Shown in pieces: positions 15,912-23,509 of a stretch of 64,000 nt of DNA (the first letter of the stretch is position 1; every line of letters begins with the position of its first letter). The position numbers were made by a program, and so were the translations under genes. The notes beneath the pieces were generated by a model, which was not told the origin of the DNA, made no database searches, and saw only the letters and a list, made by a program, of their open reading frames with translations. The stretch comes from Chersky-840 sp035532735 (GTDB lineage Bacteria > Actinomycetota > Acidimicrobiia > Acidimicrobiales > UBA8190): assembly GCA_035532735.1 (NCBI GenBank), contig DATKQM010000022.1, forward strand, positions 1-64,000. The letters run 5' to 3'.

Positions 15912-17537
15912 GTGCCCACGACAACACCCGGTACATCGCCCGACGACCCGGGCTGGTGGCGTCGCGCCGTCTTGTACCAGGTCTACGTCCGTTCCTTCGC
16001 CGACAGCAACGATGACGGCGTCGGCGATCTCCGGGGCCTGTTGGCACACCTCGACCATCTCGCCTGGCTCGGCGTGGACGGCATCTGGCTGAGCCCGGTC
16101 ATGCCCTCGCCCAACGCCGATTGGGGATATGACGTCGCCGATTACTGCGCGGTGCTCCCCGAGTACGGGAGCCTCGACGATCTCGACGAGGTGATCGCCG
16201 CCGCCGGCAGCCTCGGCATCAAGGTGCTCCTCGACCTCGTCCCCAACCACACGAGCGATCGCCACCAGTGGTTCGTCGAGTCGCGTTCGGGCGTCGACTC
16301 GACGCGTCGCGACTGGTACGTCTGGGCCGACCCCCTGCCCGATGGATCGCCCCCCAACAACTGGGTGGGCAGCTTCGGTGGCTCGGCCTGGAGCCTCGAT
16401 GAGGCGTCGGGGCAGTACTACCTCCACAATTTCCTTCCCGAGCAGCCCGACCTCAACTGGTGGCACGATGACGTCAGGGACTCCTTCGACGACGTCATCC
16501 GATTCTGGTGGGACCGCGGCGTGGTCGGCTTCCGGATCGACGTCTGCAACATGATGATCAAAGATGCCGCGTTGCGCGACAACCCGCCCGCCACCGAGGA
16601 CGACCCCTTCATCATGCAGATGTTCGGGCAACGTCCCGTCTACAACGGCAACCGGCCTGAGGCCCATGACATCCTGCGCCGGTGGCGGACCATCGCCGAG
16701 AGCTACTCGCCGCCGCGGGTGCTGTTGGGAGAGACCAACGTCGACACCCTCGAGAATCTGGCTTCCTACTACGGATCGGGTGACGACGAGCTCCACATGG
16801 GATTCAACTTCCCCTTCATCGAGGCGGCCTTTGAGGCCCCGGTGCTGTCTCACATCGTGGCCCGCATCGATGAGCTTTTGCCGCCAGCGGCGTGGCCGGT
16901 GTGGACAGGCTCGAACCACGACGTGTCGCGACTCGCCACCCGGTGGTGCGAGGGTGACCCCGCCAAGGTCCGCCTGGCGCTGCTCATGCTCCTGACCCTG
17001 CGGGGCACCCCGGTGCTCTACCAGGGTGACGAGATCGGTCTTACCGACCGCGAATTCGAGAAGGACGAGCTCCTCGACCCGGTGGGAGTGCGCTTCTGGC
17101 CGTATTACCCGGGCCGTGACCCCGAGCGCACCCCCATGCAATGGGACGACGGACCCAACGCCGGTTTCACCTCTGCCGGGGTCACGCCGTGGATCCCCAT
17201 GGCCGACGCGCCGATGCACGTGGCGGGCCAGCGCGTCGATCCCGACTCGATACTGCGATTCGTCCACGACGCCATCGCCCTGCGGCGCCGCACTCCGGAG
17301 TTGCTGGCCGGCGACTACCAGTCGGCACCGATCGACGACAGCCTGTGGGTGTTCAGACGCGGCGGCGTCCTGGTGGCGCTCAACTTCTCTTCGACCCCCC
17401 GGCAGGTCGCGGTGGGAGGAACCCTGACCAAGGTCGTGGCGTTGTCCACCCACCGCGCCGCAGAGGGACCGGTCACAGAGGGAGTGGTGGACCTCGATGC
17501 CTGGCAGGGCACCGTCGTCGTCACCGGTCGAGCTTGA
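15912..17537 (+). CDS. GH13 alpha-glucosidase-type glycosidase
   Basis: The 541-residue glycoside hydrolase of family 13 starts at the GTG at 15912, preceded by ggaggtatcacc. Recognition blocks are VLYQVYVRSFADSN, GIWLSPVMPSPNADWGYDV, LLDLVPNHTS, nucleophile Asp210 in GFRIDVCNM, acid/base Glu274 in LLGETNV, and the stabilising Asp in TGSNHDVSR. A QGDEIG block follows, and a C-terminal beta domain is present. It probably removes alpha-linked glucose from oligosaccharides in the cytoplasm, since no signal peptide is seen. A paralogue lies at 52828-54438. The 3' end overlaps a decayed dehydrogenase gene on the other strand. Confidence 0.88.
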   Translation: MPTTTPGTSPDDPGWWRRAVLYQVYVRSFADSNDDGVGDLRGLLAHLDHLAWLGVDGIWLSPVMPSPNADWGYDVADYCAVLPEYGSLDDLDEVIAAAGSLGIKVLLDLVPNHTSDRHQWFVESRSGVDSTRRDWYVWADPLPDGSPPNNWVGSFGGSAWSLDEASGQYYLHNFLPEQPDLNWWHDDVRDSFDDVIRFWWDRGVVGFRIDVCNMMIKDAALRDNPPATEDDPFIMQMFGQRPVYNGNRPEAHDILRRWRTIAESYSPPRVLLGETNVDTLENLASYYGSGDDELHMGFNFPFIEAAFEAPVLSHIVARIDELLPPAAWPVWTGSNHDVSRLATRWCEGDPAKVRLALLMLLTLRGTPVLYQGDEIGLTDREFEKDELLDPVGVRFWPYYPGRDPERTPMQWDDGPNAGFTSAGVTPWIPMADAPMHVAGQRVDPDSILRFVHDAIALRRRTPELLAGDYQSAPIDDSLWVFRRGGVLVALNFSSTPRQVAVGGTLTKVVALSTHRAAEGPVTEGVVDLDAWQGTVVVTGRA

Positions 17538-18065
17538 GCACCTCGCGCATGGCCTTCTCGAAGGCGGCGTCGTCGAGGCTGGCCCGGGCCCCGAGAACCA
17601 TTTCGGCGTCGGTCCCCACCGGGACCCGCCGCCGCGTTCCGGCCAGGTCGGCTTCGAGCTTCGCCATGGTCTCGCTGAGCTCGTCGTAGGGGGGCTCGGC
17701 GACACCGAAGTCGTGATGGGACTCCGAGATGTTGGTCTTGAAGAACCCGGGCTCGATCACGATGGTCCGGATCCCGAAATGCCCACCCTCGAGGTGCAGC
17801 GCTTCGGACATGGCCTCGAAGGCGTACTTCGACGCCGCCTAGATGCCCGCCAGGGGTGCGGAGACCCGGCCCGACACCGACGACAGGTTCACGATCGTGC
17901 CCGCGCGGCGCGCCCGCATCTGGGGGAGGACGGCCTGTGTCATCCGAAACGGCCCGAAGGTGTTGGTCTCGAAGACCCGACGCACCTCGGCCATGGGCAC
18001 GAGCTCGATGGGCCCGCCCGTCCCCACGCCGACGTTGTTGACGAGCACGTCGATCGTCCCCGCCG
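17521..18065 (-). pseudogene. Short-chain dehydrogenase/reductase remnant with internal stop
   Basis: Two fragments in one frame read as an SDR. The upstream one has DVLVNNVGVGTGGP, MAEVRRVFETNTFGPFRMTQAVLP and GTIVNLSSVSGRVSAPLAGI. A TAG at 17841-17839 comes next, then AASKYAFEAMSEALHLE through to the stop at 17521. In an intact enzyme the sequence would read YAASK, so the stop falls on the catalytic tyrosine; the Lys four positions later is kept. The N-terminal third with the TGxxxGIG dinucleotide-binding loop is also missing: the frame upstream of residue DVLVNN runs into the GrpB gene start. Both defects mark a dead gene. A sequencing error could explain the stop but not the missing N-terminus. 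Confidence 0.85.
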
Positions 18066-18085
18066 CCGGCCCTGAGGATAGGGCC

Positions 18086-18721
18086 GTGAGCGAAACTGGT
18101 CAGATGCCCGACCCCGCCGACCCCGCCGACCCCGCCGACCCGGGATCCGACCCCCATCACCTCGACGAGGCCCTCGACGCCGTGTTGGTCGGGGGCCGTG
18201 AGCAACGGCGCGTCGTCATGGCCGAGCCCGACCCACGCTGGCCCGCGGTCTTCGACCGTCATCGGGCCGCCATCGCCGCCGCGCTCGGAGCGCGCGCCCG
18301 ACGGATCGACCACGTGGGGTCGACGGCGATCCCGAGCCTGGCGGCCAAGCCGATCGTCGACATCCAGGTCACGGTGGACGATCCCGAGGACGACCCCAGC
18401 TTCAGGCCCGCCCTCGAGGGGCTCGGCTACGTCCTGCGGGTACGCGAGGCCAGGCACCGCATGTTCCGGACCCCGTCCCGTGACGTCCAGGTGCATGTGT
18501 GGGCAGCGGGGTCCGACGACGAACGCCGCCACGTCTTGTTCCGGGACTGGCTGCGCGTCGACGAACCGGACCGCAGGCTCTACGAAGACACCAAGCGTCG
18601 ACTCGCCGGCCGTCGCTGGCCCGACGTCAACTACTACGCCGAGGCGAAGTCACCGGTGATCGTCGAGATCATGGACCGAGCAGAGACCTGGGCCGCCCAC
18701 GTCCACTGGCGCCTCGTTTGA
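18086..18721 (+). CDS. GrpB family protein (UPF0157), nucleotidyltransferase fold
   Basis: The 211-residue protein starts at GTG 18086 after ctgagg. After an unusual Asp-Pro-Ala repeat (residues ~9-20, encoded by three copies of a nine-base unit) comes the GrpB core: WPAVFDRHRAAIAAALGARARRIDHVGSTAIPSLAAKPIVDIQV, RHRMFRTPSRDVQVHV and LFRDWLRVDEPDRRLYEDTKRRLA. The GST...DI block resembles the nucleotidyltransferase active site. Biological role of the family is uncertain. Confidence 0.82.
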   Translation: MSETGQMPDPADPADPADPGSDPHHLDEALDAVLVGGREQRRVVMAEPDPRWPAVFDRHRAAIAAALGARARRIDHVGSTAIPSLAAKPIVDIQVTVDDPEDDPSFRPALEGLGYVLRVREARHRMFRTPSRDVQVHVWAAGSDDERRHVLFRDWLRVDEPDRRLYEDTKRRLAGRRWPDVNYYAEAKSPVIVEIMDRAETWAAHVHWRLV

Positions 18722-18731
18722 CGAGTGCCCG

Positions 18732-18776
18732 ACGCGTGACTACCCGGCGCGTGACTACCCGGCGCGTGACTACAGG
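18732..18776. repeat. 15-bp tandem repeat, three copies, at the 3' end of bioB
   Basis: The unit gcgcgtgactacccg occurs three times with minor changes between the GrpB stop and the bioB stop. Because the unit is 15 bases, each copy keeps a CTA (TAG on the minus strand) in the bioB frame, so the stop codon itself has been multiplied. Probably slippage; no hairpin seen. Confidence 0.8.
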
Positions 18777-19876
18777 GCGGCGGTGAGCGCGCCCAGGGGC
18801 ATCCGGAGGTCCTCGAGCATGCGCAGGTCCTCCTGGGGCGACCGGCCCAACGTGGTGAGGTAATTGCCGACGATCAGCGCGTTGATCCCGGCGGTCATCC
18901 CCATGGCCTGGAGGTCGCGCAATGTCACCTCCCGGCCCCCCGCATAGCGGAGGATGACGCTGGGAAGAGCCAACCGAAACAGCGCGATCCAGCGGATCGC
19001 CTCCCACGCGCCTACCACGGGCCGCTCGCCCAACGGCGTGCCGGGCCGGGGGTTCAAGAAGTTGACCGGCACCTCGGTCGGATCGAGATCGCGCAGTTGC
19101 AGGAGCAACTCGATCCGCTGCGCATCGCTCTCACCCATGCCCACCAACGCCCCGCAGCACAACTCCATGCCGTGTTCCCGCACCAACCGGCATGTCTCGG
19201 CCCGCTCGTCCCATCCGTGGGTGGTGACGACGCTGGGGAAGTAGGACCGGGCCGTCTCGACGTTGTGGTTGTACCGGTGCACGCCCCCCTCGGCCAGCCG
19301 TCGGGCCTGGTCCTCGGTGAGGATCCCGGCCGACACCGCCACGTTGAGCCCGGTCTGGTCCCGGACCAGGGGCACGAGCTCGAGTAGGCGCGCCATGATC
19401 CGCTCGTCGGGGCCCCGCACGGCCAGGACGATGCAGAACTCCGACGCCCCCATAGCCGCGGTCTCGGCCGCGGCCCGCAGGACTTCGTCGGTGTCGAGGA
19501 AGGGTGTGGCCTTCACCGGCGTGTCGAACCGCGACGACTGTGAGCAGAAGTGGCAGTCCTCGGGACATCCCCCCGTCTTCGCCGACAGGATCCCCTCCAC
19601 TTCGACGGTGGGACCGCACCAGGCCAACCGGACCTCGTGCGCCAACGCCGCCAACCCCATCACCGACTCGTCGGGCACCATGGCGAGGCCCTCCAACTCC
19701 TCGGGACCGAGAAGACGACGCTCGTCGAGCAGGGCCACGCCCGCACCGGCGATCAGAGTCCTCGCCTCGGCCACGCTCAGCGGTGCCGGGAGCTCCACCG
19801 GACAGGGCTCGACGGGCGCTCGGAGAGAGACGGTGCTACGCGTGGGGGCAGCGATGGCGTCGGCTGGCACGGGCAC
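18770..19876 (-). CDS. bioB: Biotin synthase BioB
   Basis: This 368-residue radical-SAM enzyme inserts sulfur into dethiobiotin. The [4Fe-4S] cluster motif is CPEDCHFC (Cys104, 108, 111) after LSAKTGG. Other family blocks are YNHNVETARSYFP, THGWDERAETCRLVREHGMELCCGALVGMGE and the C-terminal TLRDLQAMGMTAGINALIVGNYLTT. The N-terminal ~35 residues are an Ala/Pro-rich extension. The start is GTG 19876. No other bio gene is adjacent, but a BsaP-like zinc protein lies at 10111-10284. It is divergent from the acyl-CoA dehydrogenase across 61 bases. Confidence 0.94.
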   Translation of the reverse strand: MPVPADAIAAPTRSTVSLRAPVEPCPVELPAPLSVAEARTLIAGAGVALLDERRLLGPEELEGLAMVPDESVMGLAALAHEVRLAWCGPTVEVEGILSAKTGGCPEDCHFCSQSSRFDTPVKATPFLDTDEVLRAAAETAAMGASEFCIVLAVRGPDERIMARLLELVPLVRDQTGLNVAVSAGILTEDQARRLAEGGVHRYNHNVETARSYFPSVVTTHGWDERAETCRLVREHGMELCCGALVGMGESDAQRIELLLQLRDLDPTEVPVNFLNPRPGTPLGERPVVGAWEAIRWIALFRLALPSVILRYAGGREVTLRDLQAMGMTAGINALIVGNYLTTLGRSPQEDLRMLEDLRMPLGALTAAL

Positions 19877-19937
19877 ACGGTAGCGGCCTGCCCTCGCGAC
19901 TCGACAAACAGGGCCCGAAACACAGGAGGCGACTGCG

Positions 19938-21236
19938 GTGGCGTGGGACTTCGAGACCGAACCCGACTACGAGGCCAAATTGGCCTGGGCGCGCGCCTTC
20001 GTCGACGAGGAGGTCCTTCCCCTCGAGACCTTGGAGCTCGACTACGACGATCTCCTCCTGGCCATCCGCCCCCTCCAAGAGGAGGTGAAGCGCGAGGGCC
20101 TCTGGGCCGCCCACATGCCCCCGGAGCTCGGCGGCATGGGATTTGGCCAAGTCCGACTCGGTCTCCTCCACGAGATCCTGGGACGCTGTGCCATGGCGCC
20201 GGTGGTCTTCGGCAACAACGCCCCGGACTCGGGCAATGCCGAGCTCCTGGCGGTGGGGATCGAGGCCAACGGCCGTGAGGACCAGCGCGCCCAATGGCTC
20301 GAGCCCTTGTTGGAGGGCAAGCTCCGCAGCGCCTTCTCCATGACCGAGCCCGGTGCTGGTGCGGACCCCACCCTCATCGCCACCACGGCGGTCCGCGACG
20401 GCGAGCAGTGGGTGATCAACGGCCATAAATGGTTCACCTCCAACGGCTCGGTCGCCGACTTCCTCATCGTGATGTGCGTGACCAACCCCGACGTCCATCC
20501 CTACGCGGGCTGCTCGATGCTCCTTGTCCCCCCAGACACACCCGGCGTCGACATCGTTCGCGACGTGCCCACCATGGAGCACCCCTTCCCCCACTTCGGG
20601 AAGTTCGGAGGTCACTCCGAGATCATCTACCGCGACGTCCGTGTGCCGGTCGAGAACCTCGTCGGCAACGAGGGCGACGGCTTCCGTCTGGCCCAGATGC
20701 GCCTGGGCCCGGGCCGGATCCATCACTGCATGCGCTGGCTGGGCCAGTCCCAGCGCGCTTTCGACATGCTCTGCGAGCGTGCCGTCTCGCGCTATCTCCA
20801 CGGGTCGCTCCTCGCCGACAAGCAGATGGTCCAGACCTGGGTGGCCGACTCCATGGCCGAGATGACCGCGGCCCGGCTCATGACGCTCCAAGCGGCATGG
20901 AAGATGGACCGCGACGGTGCGCCCGCGGCGCGCGTCGAGATCGCCATGATCAAGTACTACGGCGCCGGTGTCCTCTACCACGTGATCGACCGTGCCATCC
21001 AGGCCCACGGGTCCTTGGGGTTCTCCACCGACCTCCCCCTCGAGCACATGTACCGGGCGGCCCGCGCCGCCCGCATCTATGACGGCCCCGACGAGGTCCA
21101 CAAGGTCACCGTGGCCCGCCACGTCCTGAAGCGCTACACCCCGGCCGAGGTCCCCTCCGAGCACGTCCCCACCCGACGCCAGGCCGCCCAGAAGAAGTTC
21201 GCCGACCTCCTCGCCGAAGTCTCGGCCAACGATTGA
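19938..21236 (+). CDS. Acyl-CoA dehydrogenase
   Basis: The 432-residue flavoprotein has a GTG start at 19938 behind a perfect AGGAGG (19924-19929). Blocks include MTEPGAGADPTLIATTAVRDGEQWVINGHKWFTSNG (FAD and substrate contact), ENLVGNEGDGFRLAQMRLGPGRI, QAHGSLGFSTDLPLEHMYRAARAARIYDGPDEVHK, and a C-terminal helical bundle. It dehydrogenates an acyl-CoA at the alpha-beta position. Length is somewhat above the 380-400 of short/medium-chain enzymes, closer to the long ACAD subgroup of actinobacteria. It stands alone. Confidence 0.9.
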   Translation: MAWDFETEPDYEAKLAWARAFVDEEVLPLETLELDYDDLLLAIRPLQEEVKREGLWAAHMPPELGGMGFGQVRLGLLHEILGRCAMAPVVFGNNAPDSGNAELLAVGIEANGREDQRAQWLEPLLEGKLRSAFSMTEPGAGADPTLIATTAVRDGEQWVINGHKWFTSNGSVADFLIVMCVTNPDVHPYAGCSMLLVPPDTPGVDIVRDVPTMEHPFPHFGKFGGHSEIIYRDVRVPVENLVGNEGDGFRLAQMRLGPGRIHHCMRWLGQSQRAFDMLCERAVSRYLHGSLLADKQMVQTWVADSMAEMTAARLMTLQAAWKMDRDGAPAARVEIAMIKYYGAGVLYHVIDRAIQAHGSLGFSTDLPLEHMYRAARAARIYDGPDEVHKVTVARHVLKRYTPAEVPSEHVPTRRQAAQKKFADLLAEVSAND

Positions 21237-21385
21237 GCCCGGGGTGGCACCAGCATCCCCGTCCACACACCGGGGGCCACCCTTGACCCCGCCGGCCTGG
21301 CGTGGCCAAATCACCCCATGACGGCCCCGCCGAGGTATCACCGCGCCCGGGGCGCCATCGGCGTGTGGCGCGTCCGGGGGTCGGC

Positions 21386-22237
21386 GTGAGGGTCACCATC
21401 TGCGGGGCGCGAGGTTCCACCGCAGCTCCGGGCCCCGCCCACATCCGCTACGGAGGCCACACCTCGTGTGTGGCCCTGAGCCACGACGGGCAGCGCCCCA
21501 GCCTCGTCCTCGACGCCGGCACGGGGATCCGGCGGGTGACCGGATTGCTCGGCGACCATCCCTTCGCCGGCTCGATCGTCCTCGGCCACCTCCACTGGGA
21601 CCACACCCAAGGCCTTCCCTTCTTCGCGGCGGCAGACAGGCCCGAGGGTCGGACCGACCTCTACATGCCGGCCCAAGGCGACGCCGAAGAAGTGCTGGGC
21701 CGGGTCATGTCACCCCCGCACTTCCCGATCACCCCGGCCGAGCTGCGCGGCACCTGGCGCTTTCTCGGACTCGAGCCCGACATCCCGGTCGAGATCGAGG
21801 GCTTCACGGTCCTCGCCCGGGAGATCCCCCACAAAGGAGGCCGCACCTTCGGCTTCCGCGTCTCCGACGCCACGGCGACCGTCGCCTATCTCTCCGACCA
21901 CTGCCCGACCGCTCTCGGGCCCGGCCCCGACGGGCTCGGGGAGTACCACGAGGCGGCCATGGCGTTGGCCGACCACGCCGAGCTCCTCATCCACGACGCC
22001 CAGTACCTCGACGAGGAGTTGCCCATCCGGGCCAGCTTCGGCCACTCCTCGGCGGGCTATGCCGTGGGCCTCGCCCAGAAGGCGGGTGCCCGACGCGTCC
22101 TCCTCTACCACCACGACCCGCCCCGCACCGACGACGACATCGACGCGCTGGTGGCCTCCCACGACCATGACCCGATCCCCGTCGACGGGGCCGTCGAGGG
22201 CATGGTCATCGACCTGGCGACCCCGCCCGGTCCCTGA
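21386..22237 (+). CDS. MBL-fold metallo-hydrolase
   Basis: The 283-residue protein starts at GTG 21386 (VRVTICGARGS) after a G-rich run; the longer upstream frame looks non-coding. It has the metallo-beta-lactamase signature HLHWDHTQG, then SDHCPTALG, LLIHDAQY, FGHSS and LLYHHDPPRTDDD. The pattern suits the phosphodiesterase-like/RNase Z-like branch of the superfamily, with possible cyclic-nucleotide substrates. Substrate cannot be assigned. It sits just upstream of the signalling island. Confidence 0.82.
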   Translation: MRVTICGARGSTAAPGPAHIRYGGHTSCVALSHDGQRPSLVLDAGTGIRRVTGLLGDHPFAGSIVLGHLHWDHTQGLPFFAAADRPEGRTDLYMPAQGDAEEVLGRVMSPPHFPITPAELRGTWRFLGLEPDIPVEIEGFTVLAREIPHKGGRTFGFRVSDATATVAYLSDHCPTALGPGPDGLGEYHEAAMALADHAELLIHDAQYLDEELPIRASFGHSSAGYAVGLAQKAGARRVLLYHHDPPRTDDDIDALVASHDHDPIPVDGAVEGMVIDLATPPGP

Positions 22238-22281
22238 TCCCCGGCGTATCGGACCAGCCCCCTGGCCTACAGTGCGGGGCC

Positions 22282-22950
22282 ATGGCGGTGCGGATCGTGT
22301 TGGCGGAGGACAACTACCTCGTCCGTGAGGGAGTCCGGACCCTCGTCGAGACCGAGCCCGACCTCGAGGTGGTGGGGGTCTGCGAGGACTACGACACCCT
22401 CATCGCCGCGGTCGAGTCGCAGAGCCCCGACGTGGTCGTCACCGACATCCGCATGCCCCCCACGGGGACCGACGAGGGCATCCGGGCCGCCGAGGTGCTG
22501 CGCGAGACCCACCCCGACATGGGGGTGGTGGTCCTCAGCCAGTATTCCGAGCCCGCCTATGCCCTGGCCTTCCTCGAGGGCGGGTCCAAGGGCCGTGCCT
22601 ATCTCTTGAAGGAGCGGGTCTCGGACATAGGCCAGCTGGCCGGGGCGATCCGCGAGGTGGCCGGCGGGGGATCGGTGATCGACCCCGAGGTCGTCGACGC
22701 GCTGGTGGCGGCGAGGGCCAAGCCGGCGGACTCACCGCTGCACCGCCTCACCGCCCGTGAAGGCGAGATCCTCTCGGAGATGGCCCAAGGGAAGAACAAC
22801 GCCGCCGTGGCCGCCTCCCTCGTCCTGTCGGAGCGGGCTGTGGAGAAGCACATCAACTCGATCTTCTCGAAACTCGCACTCTCCCAAGAGCCCGATGTCC
22901 ATCGCCGGGTGAAGGCGGTGCTCCTCTTCCTCTCGGTCCAAGACACGTGA
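22282..22950 (+). CDS. NarL/LuxR-type response regulator
   Basis: This 222-residue two-domain regulator has a receiver with phospho-acceptor Asp55 in VVVTDIRMPP, followed by SQYSEPAYALAFLEGG and the Lys of AYLLKE. The C-terminal LuxR helix-turn-helix (about 152-215) reads LTAREGEILSEMAQGKNNAAVAASLVLSERAVEKHINSIFSKL. Its receiver is close to that of the cyclase regulator at 26422-27777, so the two are probable paralogues. The kinase at 23510-25693 is the likely phosphodonor, by neighbourhood only. Confidence 0.9.
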   Translation: MAVRIVLAEDNYLVREGVRTLVETEPDLEVVGVCEDYDTLIAAVESQSPDVVVTDIRMPPTGTDEGIRAAEVLRETHPDMGVVVLSQYSEPAYALAFLEGGSKGRAYLLKERVSDIGQLAGAIREVAGGGSVIDPEVVDALVAARAKPADSPLHRLTAREGEILSEMAQGKNNAAVAASLVLSERAVEKHINSIFSKLALSQEPDVHRRVKAVLLFLSVQDT

Positions 22951-23064
22951 CCGTCTCGCCGGTGTCGCCGCGTCGGCGGGGACCTTCTCGGGGGGTGCTG
23001 CCACCACCGGCCCGTTCGTGCTGTCAGCCTGTGCCCCACTCCGCCGTGCTGCGAGGATAGGGAC

Positions 23065-23457
23065 GTGGCTGACGAGGCAACCACCGTGATGATCGTCGAC
23101 GACCAGCTGCCCTTCCGCATGGCGGCGCGCTCGGTGGTCGGGGTGACGCCGGGCTTCGAGGTGGTGGGGGAGGCCAAGTCCGGCGAGGAGGCCGTCGAAC
23201 AAGTCGAAATCCTTCACCCCGAGCTCGTCCTCATGGACATCAACATGGACGGCATCTCGGGCATCGAGGCCACCCGTCGCATCACCGCCGCGCATCCCGA
23301 GACCAAGGTCATCCTCCTCTCGACCTACGACGCCGAGGACCTTCCCGCCGACGCCCGCACCTGCGGCGCGCTCGGATACGTCCACAAGGAGCAGTTCGGG
23401 CCCGACGTCCTCATCGACATGTCGTCGGGGGAGCAGAAGGACTGCTTCAGCGGCTGA
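23065..23457 (+). CDS. Stand-alone receiver-domain response regulator
   Basis: The 130-residue protein is almost entirely a CheY-like receiver: VMIVDDQLPFRMAARSVV, acceptor Asp in ELVLMDINMDG, STYDAED, and the Lys of GYVHKEQF. It has no output domain. The tail (DVLIDMSSGEQKDCFSG) runs into a 14-base tandem repeat that contains its stop codon, so the C-terminus may once have been longer. Start GTG 23065. It faces the histidine kinase gene convergently. Confidence 0.85.
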   Translation: MADEATTVMIVDDQLPFRMAARSVVGVTPGFEVVGEAKSGEEAVEQVEILHPELVLMDINMDGISGIEATRRITAAHPETKVILLSTYDAEDLPADARTCGALGYVHKEQFGPDVLIDMSSGEQKDCFSG

Positions 23458-23492
23458 GCTCCGGCGGCTGAGCTCCAGCGGCTGAGCTCCAG
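23451..23492. repeat. 14-bp tandem repeat, three copies
   Basis: The unit cggctgagctccag occurs three times (first copy ends gg), spanning the stop of the receiver gene and the spacer before the kinase stop. Since 14 is not a multiple of three, expansion would change frame. Confidence 0.8.
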
Positions 23493-23509
23493 GAGCTGAG
23501 CGAGACGAC

